Shown piece by piece: positions 10,984 through 21,763 of a stretch of DNA of 64,000 nucleotides; the first letter of the stretch is position 1; the number at the start of each line of letters is the position of its first letter. The translations under genes were made by a program, and so were the position numbers. The stretch spans positions 42,730,706-42,794,705 of the forward strand of contig CM065299.1 of the NCBI GenBank assembly GCA_032871835.1. Direction: 5' to 3'. A model generated the notes under the pieces. The model was not told where the DNA came from and ran no database searches. It saw only the letters and a list, made by a program, of their open reading frames with translations. Source of the DNA: Dipteronia dyeriana. Taxonomy: Eukaryota > Streptophyta > Magnoliopsida > Sapindales > Sapindaceae.

Positions 10984-13020
10984 CACCCTAACATCTTTGA
11001 TACATGTTAAATTGCATAATCTATTTTTCCTTCTTTATTCTATTATTTCTCTTCCTCTTTATGTGTGAAGTTATGCTTGATAATTGACAGGTGAGAAAGA
11101 AATAGATTTGGGGGTAAAATTTATTGTAGGATTTGTTAGTTTGTGTAGGTTATTTCACTTCAATAAGAAACGGTGTTGCAAGTTTGGCTTGGCTATTTCA
11201 ATTATTGAGAAAAATCTAGCTTGCATGAACTTTTTGATATATGTTCTAGTGTTACAGATAATCTAAAGCTTCTAGAGGAAGTAAAATTTTTATATCTTGT
11301 GTATCAATGCAAGGCTCAACGTGTCTTGGTAGGACACAGGAACAACCTGTGCGTTCGGGAGGGATAAACATACCAAGAGCACTCATTAAAAGAGCGAGAG
11401 CCTTATCTTAGTAGAAGGAGCTTGCAAATAGGCATTCCACTTTAGTTTTACTTTCTTAACATCACTTTTAAGTTTTATAAATTATGTTTTTGTCTTTTAG
11501 TTTTTACTCTCTTTCATAGAATGATGATGAGATGGTTTATGTGGAGAGATAGTTGGATAATATAGGTTGATTTATTTTATGCATATTGATCGCATTTTTT
11601 GAATTGAATACGGATTTTGTTGATTTATCATTTTTTATTGGAGTGATGAGCCTTAGGCTCCTTAGAATATAGGTATGAATGTACAAGTGCTTAATTTGCA
11701 TATATTTCCCTATTTGGTTTGGGGGTAGCACACTTAGATATACATTGTACAAGTTTTGAGCTTATAGTGCAAATTGGATTGGGGATCGTTATGTCCCCAT
11801 TCCGTCAAATTTCTGAATTGCTTGATTTTGGTTTGTGCTTAAATGTCGATATTGCACTTGATTGCCTTTTTTTCATATTGAGTCATGTTTGAGTCTTTTT
11901 ATTTTTTATAGGGCACTGATTGTATGTGATTAGTGCCTAGGTTTGGTTGGTTTTGAGATCTTGCCCTCCATGCTTCGTTTATTCATTGTCCATGCATCTC
12001 ATGTCACATAAAAATTAAACACAATATTTACATTAGTTTTGGCAGTGTGGATTCAATTTTTGAGTCATTTTTCATTTTAATTTTTTATGTTTTTCTTTGA
12101 CCTTTATGAAAGTACCCTATTCTGAAATTTGTTTCATTTAAAATGTACCTTTTGGTGAGAAATTAAATTATTTTGTCCGCAATGCATTCTTTAATTTTTC
12201 GATACGGTTCCAATGATATGAAGAACATAAATTCTAGCTAGGGGTTCAAATGTTATGATTGTTTCTTCGACCAAAGGTCATGTGTGATGCCTTATTTTGA
12301 AAATCTGCACAAGAACCATCTTCGACGTCTATTTACACACTTTTACAGTTAAAGTTTTAAAATATTTTCTAAATAAAAAGTGTGCATTTGTATGTTTACT
12401 TTCCTTTACCAAAATTTGAGCAAGTTTTACTAAGTGTTTTTGGAATTATGCACTAAAGAGAGGATATAGATTAATTTCAAAAGTCACCAGTTTTTTGAAA
12501 TTTTGTCCTCCATGTTGAGATGTTCTTTCGCAATGTGCTTTTGTTAATGTATTTTAGTTCGTGTGTTGTGTATCTAGTGACGTGCACGCCATTAGGCTAG
12601 GCTCTCTTGTCATCAATATTGAGGACAATGTTGGGTTTTGGTTTGGGGGTGTAGATGCTTTGTCAAGTTGTCTTTTTGTTTTTGAGCCATTTATTTTTCA
12701 TTTTTGTGTCTAAATATTTCATTAGCTTGGATGTGACGCCTTTAGCTTGTGCTTTTGGCTAGTCTATAGATGCACTGTGAGCTTGTGTTGCAAATCGTTG
12801 TCACTCATGGGTTATACTTGCAATGTTATGGGCTACTCTCATCTTTTGTGTGCTTTAACTGAAAGGACTATCTACTCTTGTGCCTTGTTCTATTAGTAGA
12901 GACTACCCATGAGTTCACAAACACAAGCCTAATAAAAAGCACACCGAGTGTTAAATTCTTTCTATTCTTTAAACACTTTTCTGATCAATATGCACCTGAA
13001 ATTTCCCTTTATCTTTATAG
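10984..13020 (+). mobile_element. Family X internal 3' non-coding region (left part)
   Basis: No protein-like frame. It aligns by eye with 45,931-47,300: 'tttggtttgggggtagcaca', 'tgattagtgcctaggttt', and the block around 12,616-12,633 where AATATTG-AGGA-CAATGTT (a slightly decayed hairpin) precedes a 'tttggtttgggggtg' G-tract. The minus-strand copy carries the same blocks at 5,850-5,930. The region is cut at 13,020 by copy B and resumes at 26,634. Confidence 0.55.
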
Positions 13021-13598
13021 TGTAAATATACCTAGAGGGGGGGGGGGGTGGGTGAATAGGTATATGCTTCAATTTTTTGTCTTCTTTTAAAAACAATGCA
13101 ATTTTAATAAGTCTTAATGAAAATTGCAAACAAGGACACACAATGTTTACATGGTAAACCTCCGAAGAAGAAATATCCACGGGTTGATACCACAACCACC
13201 GGCAAAAGAAAATGAAAATCCACTATTTCAAATAAGAGTTACACACTCAAGCAATCAACACATGCTTTCCAAGCTATCACTCTTACTCTACCCTTGAACT
13301 TAGTGATCTACTAAGCCGACTTTCTATCTAAGACCTCCTGTCTCTAGGAAGATTTCTTGCTCACCTTTCCGGATCCTCCCGACCCTAGGAAAGACTTCTT
13401 GTTCAACTATCTGAGTCCTCCCGACTCTAGTTGAAACTTCCTTGCTCAAAAATCTGAGGTCTCACACCTCTTGTCGAGACTTCCACTTGCTTAGATATCC
13501 AAGTCCTCCTGACTCTAGCTAAGACTTTCAATTGCTCAAATCAAAGAATCACTCTAAGCTATGAGACTTCTTACCTCTTCACAAGGCTTCTAAGTGAT
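13021..13598 (-). mobile_element. Copia-type LTR-like unit copy B, left part
   Basis: It begins tgtaaatatacctagagg, runs through a G-run and 'gtgggtgaatagg', then 'catggtaaacctccgaag...atatccacgggttgatacc', as in copy C. Repeated 'tccggatcctcccgaccctag'-like clauses follow from 13,320 to 13,540. It is interrupted at 13,598 by the Athila-type element, and its continuation starts at 25,096. On the minus strand the G-run is the 'TATTCACCC...CCTCTAGG' LTR end typical of this class. The family X target shows no obvious duplication. Confidence 0.5.
13594..13598. repeat. Target-site duplication GTGAT, left copy
   Basis: GTGAT immediately precedes the TG of the 5' LTR and recurs as GTGAT at 25,091-25,095 after the CA of the 3' LTR. 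A 5-bp duplication is what Ty3/gypsy integration leaves, so the two ends belong to one insertion. Confidence 0.9.
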
Positions 13599-14919
13599 TG
13601 ATTAACACTAAAAAGTGTATGTTTACTAAGGGATCATATCATCATTTTACACTTCCATTATGATTAATTCCTCAATTTAGACATAATTTCATTTGCTTAC
13701 TTAAATAAATGTGTTGAGTAGTAAGCAATGTATTTTTCTTTGTATTTCAAAGGTAATTCGATCAATTCAGAAATATGGAAAAGTTAGATGGCAAAACAAG
13801 CATCGTTTTCAAGTTTACAACGTCAAAAACCTTAGGAAGGCCACGAAGGGCATTTTTGTAATTTTGACTATTCACTGTTCACAGTTGACTTTCACTGTTC
13901 CTGATGATGTGGCACATTTCTATTGGCCCAAACTGCGAGTCCACTATACACGCGACTGTAGAGAATCACATTCTAGAAGTCGGGGCATTGTTCATAGTTG
14001 ACTTTCTAGAATATTATTGATCGATGACGCGGCACATTTCTATTGGCCTAAATTGTGAGTGCACCGTACACATGCTGTAGAGAATAATATTCACGGATAC
14101 GTTCACTATTGACTTTCACGGATACGTTCACTGTTCACTGTTCACTATTCACTGTTTATTATTCACTGATGACGTGGCACAATCTGGACTCTCCATTCTA
14201 AATTCATTCGATGGTCAATTTTCATCCGTATTTTTTATAAATATAGGACCTCTCCTCCCTAATTTGCATATTCTAAATCCAAATATGATATTAGATTTGT
14301 AAAATTCTATCTCTTTTACTCTCAAATTCTCAGTTTAAATAAAATAGCTATTTTCTTGTTAAATTTTGTCTAGCTAATTTTATATAGCTGGGGACAAAGG
14401 TGATATTGTTGCTATGGAAAATATGATCCAATTCTGGTAAGTTTATTATTTTTTTTCTTTCTCCCCTCTAATATTTATAGAGTTTTTGACTCACTATAGA
14501 CTGACAGATATTGTCTAGCACAGTGAGTACTTTTACCCATATCTATCAGAGAGTGGTTTATCCCCTCTGATCTTTGTGGAGTTTTGACTCACTGTAGACA
14601 GATAGATGTTGTATAGCACAGTGGGTACTTTTACCCACATCTATCAGAGAGTGGTCAGTGGAGTGGAATACCCTCCCATTAATCTGGACTAAATATTAAT
14701 TATTGGATCATATTCGAATTACCAACAATGGATCCCTTAGCCCCAGCTTTAATTTTAATTGATTTACATTTTTATAACAAGCTTATTAATTAATCTAGAT
14801 AATTAATTCTACAAGGACAAGTGAAGAACCTCCATGTGATTCGACCAGGTCTTACCAGTTAATTCATTACTTTGACACTGTTATACTTTGGAGTAGGAAC
14901 ACTTCTTTAGAACGTGTCA
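13599..14919 (+). mobile_element. 5' LTR of the Athila-type, LOG-carrying element
   Basis: A 1,321-bp repeat beginning TGATTAACAC and ending GTGTCA. The 3' partner at 23,758-25,090 is 1,333 bp. I count about 24 differences in the first 225 aligned bases, so the insertion is old. U3 has two 120-bp modules starting at 13,903 and 14,023, each with GATGAxGxGGCACATTTC and a TATTGGCC (reverse CCAAT) box. A third start at 14,168 holds ACGTGGC (14,172-14,178). Short TTCACTG repeats lie around 14,120-14,165. A TATAAATA box is at 14,236-14,243. Downstream, a 99-bp unit starting CCCCTCT is duplicated (14,463 and 14,562). Confidence 0.93.
14236..14243 (+). promoter_or_regulatory. LTR TATA box (TATAAATA)
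   Basis: TATAAATA lies about 640 bp into the 5' LTR, 58 bp past the ACGTGGC motif, and is matched by TATAAATA at 24,407-24,414 in the 3' LTR. It is the likely core promoter for element transcription; the start site itself is not visible. Confidence 0.65.
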
Positions 14920-14925
14920 AGTTTT

Positions 14926-14943
14926 TGGCACCATTGCTGAGGA
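14926..14943 (+). other. Primer binding site, tRNA-Asp type, decayed
   Basis: TGGCACCATTGCTGAGGA follows the LTR after a short 'agtttt' spacer. The site known from plant Athila-like elements is complementary to the 3' end of tRNA-Asp and reads TGGCGCCGTTGCCGGGGA. The four differences are all G-to-A or C-to-T changes. Confidence 0.8.
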
Positions 14944-15391
14944 GGTATGTCCAACTTTTCTTTAGTAATTTATTTTTTATTTTATTTTAGTTTTGCTATT
15001 TTTTTTCTAGTTTCTTTGTTCTTATTTTGTATTCAGTTTTGCATCACTCATCTCGATCATAAACTTCATCCACTTTAAAAAAAAAAAGCATTTGTAATCA
15101 TTAATCAAATTTTTGCATTTTAGTCCTTTAACTTTTTATTTGCATTTTAGCCAAGATCTAGTTTGTATTTGCATATAGGTCATTTTAATTTTCACTTTTG
15201 CAGATCAGTCCCCTATCTGTCATATTTTCACTTTAGTCCCTAAATTTATAGGCATTTTCATTTTCACCCCAACACTTGTGTATATTTGCATTTACACCCT
15301 TAGAATTTTGAATCCTGTTATTTCTATCACTTTTTCTTTTATTTTCTTCAGTTTTGTGCATTTCATTTCCATGAACCCTCATTAAATTTGC
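14944..15391 (+). other. Leader between primer site and gag
   Basis: About 450 bp of T-rich sequence without a protein-like frame. It contains repeated clauses such as 'gcattttagtcctttaac' and 'gcattttagccaagatc', which look like imperfect short tandem repetition around 15,110-15,310. It is the expected place for the untranslated leader. Confidence 0.5.
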
Positions 15392-17232
15392 TTGAGACGT
15401 TGGTTTCAAACATCTAGTGGTAGATTAATTAGGAGATCACAATCACCCACATTCACCAACAACATGGTTGAAAACCCACTTAGATATCCAATAGAAAACC
15501 AAGCTGAGAACCATTTAGAAAACCTTGACAACATATCTCAACACAGCAACCATCCGCCTTATGTTAACCATGACCAACACATTAACCCAAATCCACCTAG
15601 AACTCTTAGAGACTACATGAACCCCACACGCACTGGACCACCTTCATGCATAGCTTTCCCACCAAATGCAAAACACTTTAATTTTAAACCGGGAATCATT
15701 CAACTTTTACCCAATTTTCACGGTCTTGAATCTGAAAACCCAAATTTGCATCTTAGGAAGTTTGAGGAAGTCTGTAACACTTGCACTGACCAAAATGTTA
15801 GCATGGATATAATCAAGCTTAAGTTTTTCCCTTTTTCCTTGAAAGATAAAGCTAAAACTTGGATACAAAACCTTAGGTCAGGATCAATTCAAACTTGGAA
15901 TGATATGCAACAACAATTCTTAAAAAAAAATCCCACTTCATTGAACAAACTCTCTTAAGAGGCAAATCACTTCATTTGCCCAAAAACCTGAGGAAACACT
16001 TTACCAATATTGGGATAGGTTAAAAGAGTTGTTAAATGTTTGTCCGTATCACGGTTTTGAAATGTGGAGGATAGTGTCACATTTCTATGAGGGACTCACA
16101 CCAAAGTAGACAAGTCATTGAAATGGTGTGTAATGGGGAGTTCAGTGACAAAAATCCTGAAGAAGCACTTGAATACCTTGACCATATCATCGAAAATGCT
16201 CAAAATTGGGACACCATTGGTTCCTATGAGTCCATGAGCAAACCACAACCATCTCCATCTAGTGGAGGCATTTACAATCTTATGGAAGATCATGACCTAT
16301 AAGCTAGATTTGCATCCCTCGCTAGGAAAGTTGAAGCTTTAGAAACTAAAAAGAGTGAACATGTAAAATCTATACAAGAAATTGCATGCCATGTATATGA
16401 TTCTGATGATCATATCACTCATAGTTGCCCAACTTTACCAGCCATAAGAGATTGCCTTCATGAATAAGCTAATGTTTTGCACACTTTCAACAAGCCAAAT
16501 TCCAACCTATACTCACAAACCAACAATCCTGGTTGGAGAAATCATCTAAACTTTAGTTGGAAGAACAAAAATCAAGCCCAGTCTTTACAACCACCAGGTC
16601 CATCAAATCCACAAACACACCAGAATTTCCAAAACCCTCAAGGTTATGCGTCTTATGTCCCACCATCTAGGAAAAACCTTAAAGACACTCTCCACTCATT
16701 CATTGAGAAGCAATAATCCATTAACAGCCTAACTGCACAAACCTTGACAGATGTTAAATATACTTTGGCAAAGATTGCTTCTACACTCACCACATAAGAA
16801 AAAGGTGAGTTTCCATCTCAACCACAACCAAATCCCAAGAGTCAGTCAAGTTCCTATGATATTAACCAACGCCCAGATCAAGTCAAATAAATTATCAATC
16901 TTCGCAGTGGTAAGGTCATCAAAAAACCTTTTCTTGAATCTAGTAAAAATGATGATGAGTCATTTTCCAATGGCAAGGAAGGGGTTGATGAAACCATTGT
17001 TGACAAAGAAATAATTGAATCCCCACCTACACTTTCATATCCTCAGGCTTTGAAAAATTCACAGAAATTGAAGTATCCCCCGGAGATTTTTGAAATTTTC
17101 AAACAGGTAAAGATCAATATCCCTTTGTTTGACACAATCAAACAGGTACCTTCCTATGCCAAATTTTTGAAGGATCTATGCACTATGAAAAGGATGCATC
17201 AGGTAAAAAAGAAAGACTTTATGGCTTAATAG
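15392..17232 (+). pseudogene. gag: gag of the Athila-type element (frameshifted)
   Basis: The first frame (15,392-15,958) carries the Athila-lineage gag core: PRTLRDYMNPTRTGPPSC, FNFKPGIIQLLPNFHG, FPFSLKDKAKTWIQNLR. It then shifts near 15,925 (ITSFAQKPEETLYQYWDRLK), meets a TAG near 16,108 and shifts again to 16,112-17,228 (QVIEMVCNGEF, then PPEIFEIFKQVKINIPLFDT). A zinc knuckle lies near 16,380-16,425 as CHVYDSDDHITHSC. The spacing fits CX2CX4HX4C but the second Cys is Tyr, so this copy could not bind zinc normally. Several in-frame stops follow (16,300, 16,465, 16,714). Family role: capsid and RNA packaging. The start is the first Met of the open frame and may be displaced. Confidence 0.85.
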
Positions 17233-17262
17233 GTAAGTTTCATTCTTTCCAATAATTATTTT

Positions 17263-17964
17263 TTGAAATATAAAGATCCTGGTTGTCCCACCATTTTCTG
17301 TATAATTGGTAACTGTAAAATTGAGCATGCTTTACTTGACCTAGGTGCTAGTGTAAATTTGCTCCCATACTCAGTTTATCAGCGACTTAAACTTGGTGAG
17401 TTAAAGCCGACTTCAACCACACTTTGTCTTGTTGATAGGTCAATCAAAATACCAAAAGGAATAGTGGAAGATGTGTTAGTACAAGTCGATAAATTTATCT
17501 ACCTTGTAGATTTTATTGTCTTGGAAACACAACATGTTGTTAATAAGTACAAATCAACTCATGTTATATTGGGCCGACCATTTTTAGCTAGTGCTATTGC
17601 CTTGATTAATTGCAGGAATGGAATAATGAGCATGTCTTTTGGAAATATGGAAATTAAGCTCAATGTTTTCAACATGTCTGAGGAACCATTTTATTATGAA
17701 AATGAAGATGAAGATGTAGACATTATTGAAACCATTGTTGAAGATCATGTTCAAAAGGATTCTTTTAACTCATCTGAAGTTTGTTTGATCAATTCACCTG
17801 AGTCATACATGCATTCAGATCTTGATGATTGTTTGCAGGTTGTCGAAGAAGAAGGGGACACTTCAGATTTTGAAGAATTGGAACAGAAAGATGACGTACT
17901 AGAAGAAAAAGCACCTCAACTGGATTTGAAACCCTTACCAGAAGGACTTAGACCTACCCAGTAG
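17263..17964 (+). pseudogene. Aspartic protease region of pol (Athila-type)
   Basis: A 233-codon open stretch in the same frame as late gag. It contains the retropepsin active-site segment ALLDLGASVNLLPYSVYQRL (catalytic Asp intact, D-L-G-A-S as usual for this lineage). Then come IPKGIVEDVLVQVDKF and ILGRPFLASAIALINCRNG, the second conserved part of the fold. An acidic tail (about residues 140-225) leads toward RT. The stops that bound it (17,227-17,232 upstream, 17,962-17,967 downstream) suggest it was part of a longer polyprotein. This is among the best-kept coding pieces of the element. Confidence 0.85.
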
Positions 17965-17967
17965 TAA

Positions 17968-18898
17968 TCTCTTCTAACCTCACAGAAGAGCAAGAAGGTA
18001 AGTTGTTACATGTTTTAAAGAAAAATGAGAATGCAATTGCTAGGACTTTGAAAGATTTGAAAGGTATTAACCCTTTGATTTGTTCACATTGAATAAATTT
18101 AGAGGAAAAAGCTAAAACATATCAACAACCCCAAAGAAGACTTAACCCACGCATGAAAGAAGTTTTCAAGACTGAAGTCCTTAAATTACTTGACGTGGGA
18201 ATTATCTACCCTATCTCTGATAGTAAGTAGGTGAGTCTTACACAAGTTGTGCCAAAAAAATCGGGAATCAGTGTTGTTAAAAATGAAAAGGGTGAGTTAA
18301 TTCCAACTCGTGTTCCATCTAGTTGGCGCATGTGCATTGATAATAGAAAGTTAAATGACGCCACTAGAAAAGATCATTTTCCCCTTCCATTCCTTAACCA
18401 AATTTTAGAAAGAGTAGTAGGATATCCCTACTACTGCTTTCTTGATGGGTATACAGGATACTATCAAATTTCCATTGCATTAGAAGACCAAGAAAAAACC
18501 ACATTCACATGTCACTTTGGAACCTTTGCATTTAGAAGAATGCCATTTGGTTTGTGTAATGTTCCGGCCACATTTCAACGATGCATGCTAAGTATTTTTA
18601 GTGACATGATTGAACATTGTTTATAGGTCTTTATGGATGATTTAACTATGTTTGGGAATTCTTTTGATAATTGTCTTAATAACTTGGATAGAGTCTTGAA
18701 ACGTTGCATAGATAAAGGACTTGTGCTTAAATTGGAAAAGTGTCATTATATGACCACGCATGGAATTATTTTGGATCATGTTATGTCATCAAAAGGTATC
18801 GAGATTGATAATGCAAAAATTGAAGTCATTTCAAAGTTTTCATCACCATACACAGTAAAAGATGTGCGGCCATTTGAAGGGAATGCAGGATTTGTATA
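17968..18898 (+). pseudogene. Reverse transcriptase of the Athila-type element
   Basis: Continuous homology runs from about 17,970 (NLTEEQEGKLLHVLKKNENA) to 18,895. Recognisable RT blocks are YPISDS, then WRMCIDNRKLNDATRKDHFP, YYCFLDGYTGYYQI, TFAFRRMPFGLCNVPATFQR and the catalytic FMDD near 18,633. FMDD is the usual form in this lineage. In-frame stops occur after CSH (TGA, probably an old CGA), after SDSK (TAG at 18,228-18,230, expected TGG) and just before VFMDD (18,624-18,626). An enzyme could not be made from this copy, although the two Asp residues are intact. Confidence 0.88.
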
Positions 18899-18989
18899 GA
18901 AGTTTTATTAAAGATTTCAGTGTCATATCTAAACCACTTTGTAACCACTTATTAAAAGATGCAAAATTTGAATGGACACAAGAGTGTGG

Positions 18990-19566
18990 AGAGTCTTTTA
19001 AAAGATAGTTGACCTTTTAAAATCTACTCCTATCATGCAATCCCCTAATTGGTCCTTGCCTTTTGAATTGATGAGTGATGTGAGTGATTTTGTTGTTGGA
19101 GCTGTCTTAGGACAGAGAAGAGAAGGTAAGCCTTTTGTGATTTATTAGGCAAGTAAAACTTTAAATTGTGCACAAATGAATTACATCACAACTGAGAAAG
19201 AATTACTTGATGTGATGTTTGCATTGGATAATTTTCGGTTATACTTGATTGGCGCTTCAACCATTTTTTTTTACTAATCACGCTGCTTTAAAGTATTTAA
19301 TGTCTAAACAGGATGCAAAGCCAAGATTGATTTGCTGGATTTTGTTGCTACAAGAATTCAATCTCATAATCAAGGATAAACATGGTGCTAAAAATGTCGT
19401 TGCAGACCATTTATCTCGACTCACCGCTGAGTCGTCATTTGATAAATCACCCATCAATGATTCTTTTCTTGATGATCTTTTATTCTCTATCACAACTTTG
19501 CCTTGGTTTGCTAACATTGTTAATTATCTCGCAACAATAATGATGCCACTCGATTGGAATGCATAG
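18990..19566 (+). pseudogene. RNase H domain of the Athila-type pol
   Basis: The frame reads FELMSDVSDFVVGAVLGQRR (the usual DASD is DVSD), then TEKELLDVMFALDNFRLYL. A frameshift in the T-run at 19,262-19,270 leads into TNHAALKYLMSKQDAKPRL and KHGAKNVVADHLSRL. This order is the usual gypsy RNase H followed by the linker to integrase. The upstream part near 18,900-19,010 has several stops. Confidence 0.8.
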
Positions 19567-19599
19567 GACAAAAAGATATTTTGGACCGAGGTAAAATGT

Positions 19600-20799
19600 T
19601 TTTACTGGGATGACCCGTACTTATTCAAGTATTATCCTGAACAAATTGTTTGACGGTGTATTCTAGGCAATGAGGTAAGTAGTGTTATTGAATTTTGTCA
19701 TTCTAAAGCATGTGGTGGTCATTTTTTGTCAAAGAAAACGGCTGCGAAAATCTTACAATGTGGATTTCATTGGCCCACCTTGTTTAAAGACGCACGTGCA
19801 TTCTGTAAAACCTGTGAAAATTGTCAAAAGTTAGGATCCATTTCCAAGTGAAACATGATGCCTTTAAACCCTATTCTTGTCATTAAAATATTTGATTGTT
19901 GGGGTATTTATTTTATGGGTCCATTTCCACCGTCATTTGGATTTTTGTTCATTTTGGTTGCCGTTGATTATATGTCAAAATGGGTTAAGGCAATTCCTTG
20001 TCAAAATAATGATCACAAAATAGTGATTAAGTTTTTAAAGGAAAATCTTTTGAGTCAATTTGGAATCCTTTGAGCCATTATTAGTGATGGAGGCAAACAC
20101 TTTTGTAACAAACCTTTTGAGTCTTTAATAAAGAAATCTGGAGTCAAACAAAAAATTACCACACCATACCACCCTCAAACAAGTGGTCAAGTTAAGTTAG
20201 CGAATAGGGGGATAAAACATATCTTGAAAAAAATTGTTAACCCTGATCGAAAAGATTGGTCTCTTAGACTAATTGATGCACTTTGTGCTTACCACACTGC
20301 ACTCAAAACATCTTTGGGTATGTCTCCTTATTGTTTAGTTTATGGAAAACATTGCCACTTACCTATTGAACTTGAGAAAAAAGTATATTGGGCCATTAAA
20401 GCTTTCAATTCAAACCTAAATGATGCTGGTGAATTGCGCAAGTTGCAAATAAATGAACTTAAAGAATTAAGAAATGATGCATATGAAAATGAAAAAATGA
20501 ATAAAGAAAAATCTAAAACCTTTCATGACAGACGAATTTTAAGAAGATCATTTGAAGTTGGTCAAAAGGTTTTACTTTATAATTCTCGACTATATTTATT
20601 TCCTGGCAAATTGAAATCAAACTGGAGTGGTCCATTTGTTGTGAAACACGGGTATCCATATGGTGCCCTTGACATTGAGAATCCTAGGAATGGTAATGTG
20701 TTTAAAGTAAATGGACAACGTGTGAAACCTTTCTTAGAAAATACAAATTTTCAAAAAGACTCTGCCATCCTTTTTGACCCTTGTTTCAAAGGTGAGTAA
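19600..20799 (+). pseudogene. Integrase of the Athila-type element, catalytic residues altered
   Basis: The zinc-binding HHCC part is kept (HSKACGGHF ... CKTCENCQ, 19,695-19,830). In the core, [11 protein letters not shown] has Tyr where the first catalytic Asp (WGIDFMG) is expected. ISDGGKHF keeps the second Asp, and HPQTSGQVKLANRG has Lys in place of the catalytic Glu (GQVE). Stops lie at 19,849-19,851 and 20,071-20,073. The C-terminal part (20,224-20,799) is open for 191 codons and includes DWSLRLIDALCAYHTALKTS and LKSNWSGPFVVKHGYPYGAL. With two of three DDE residues lost this copy is inactive. Confidence 0.88.
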
Positions 20800-21017
20800 A
20801 CAAACCTTTTGCTTTTGACTTTATTTGTATTTACAATTATTATTTTTGTTTTTGTTCACCTTTACGTTTTGAATTTTTGCAGGATTAATTTCTAGGTTCA
20901 GTTTTTGCTTGGTGTGTTTTGCTATATAACCCCGGTTAAGTGGTGGATAACGATACTCCGTGACAATTCAAGTCAGTTTAATTCAGTTTCCCAAAAAACT
21001 GATCCCCAAAACAAGGC
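20800..21017 (+). other. Spacer between pol and the extra ORFs
   Basis: A T-rich stretch of about 220 bp with no protein-like frame. It is the transition from pol to the accessory region. Confidence 0.5.
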
Positions 21018-21386
21018 TTGGACAAAATTTTCACAAACATGCGAAAACATTTTCCATCGTTGGCCCAAAATGCTCTGAAAAATATTTACAAAGCACGTTC
21101 CGAAAGATTACGCTTACTGATGATAAACAAAATTACTGTTGAAATTCGCTGGTTGATCGAAGCTAAGGTATGTCTAGCCAGTGAGTCTGCTGATTTATTT
21201 ATATCTTACATGCTTGGTTTTGGAAGAAGTAACCTCGTAAGAAAACGAAGAGCTAAGAAGTTAGGTGTTACTTGTGACAAATGTGCACGTACAACTTGCA
21301 ACACACGTTATCATTCTTTAGGAATGGTGTCTAATAATTGGGAAGATAAAATTTTATTCATTAGGCATGGTTTGCGTAGGGAGTAA
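21018..21386 (+). CDS. Extra ORF between integrase and the LOG-like ORF, unrecognised
   Basis: An open frame of 122 codons that I do not recognise. It is basic, with KARSERLRLL near the start and RKRRAKK just before a Cys cluster TCDKCARTTCNTRYH. The cluster (Cys86, Cys89, Cys94, His99) has C-X2-C-X4-C-X4-H spacing, close to a retroviral zinc knuckle but with the third and fourth ligands exchanged. Related sense may continue past the stop at 21,384-21,386 (LDNILTTLDEHPSGYVQMEI). It lies on the same strand as pol, about 220 bp downstream, and about 490 bp before the LOG-like frame. It could be a remnant of an env-like or nucleic-acid-binding accessory protein. Confidence 0.45.
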   Translation: MDKIFTNMRKHFPSLAQNALKNIYKARSERLRLLMINKITVEIRWLIEAKVCLASESADLFISYMLGFGRSNLVRKRRAKKLGVTCDKCARTTCNTRYHSLGMVSNNWEDKILFIRHGLRRE

Positions 21387-21755
21387 TTGGATAATATCCT
21401 AACGACTCTTGATGAACATCCTAGCGGATATGTGCAAATGGAAATTGACTGATTATGGCCACAATTTAAAAAAAAAAACATGCACAATATAGTCTTAGGA
21501 ATCTAACTTTAAAAGACCCTGTTTGCCAATTTATAAGAAAATTGGATGGGAAACATATCCCCGACCCATAAAGGGCGTTGAAGCCGTTTCTGGACTTAAA
21601 ACCAGAGGAAGATGTGAGCCACAATCATAACTACCAGTAAATATCCTTTTTATTATTATCTTTTTCCTTCCGCATTTAATGTCTTTTGTAATTATTGCTG
21701 TTTACTTTTGATTTTTGAACCATTTAGATCTAATATCATTGACAAATACGCCCCC

Positions 21756-21763
21756 TATAAATA
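21756..21763 (+). promoter_or_regulatory. Possible TATA box upstream of the LOG-like ORF
   Basis: TATAAATA preceded by a C-run ('cgccccc') sits 115 bp before the chosen ATG at 21,878. A CT- and T-rich stretch (about 21,806-21,830) and a short A-rich leader lie between them. The arrangement resembles a plant promoter with 5' UTR. The match is short and could be chance in AT-rich DNA. Confidence 0.3.
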
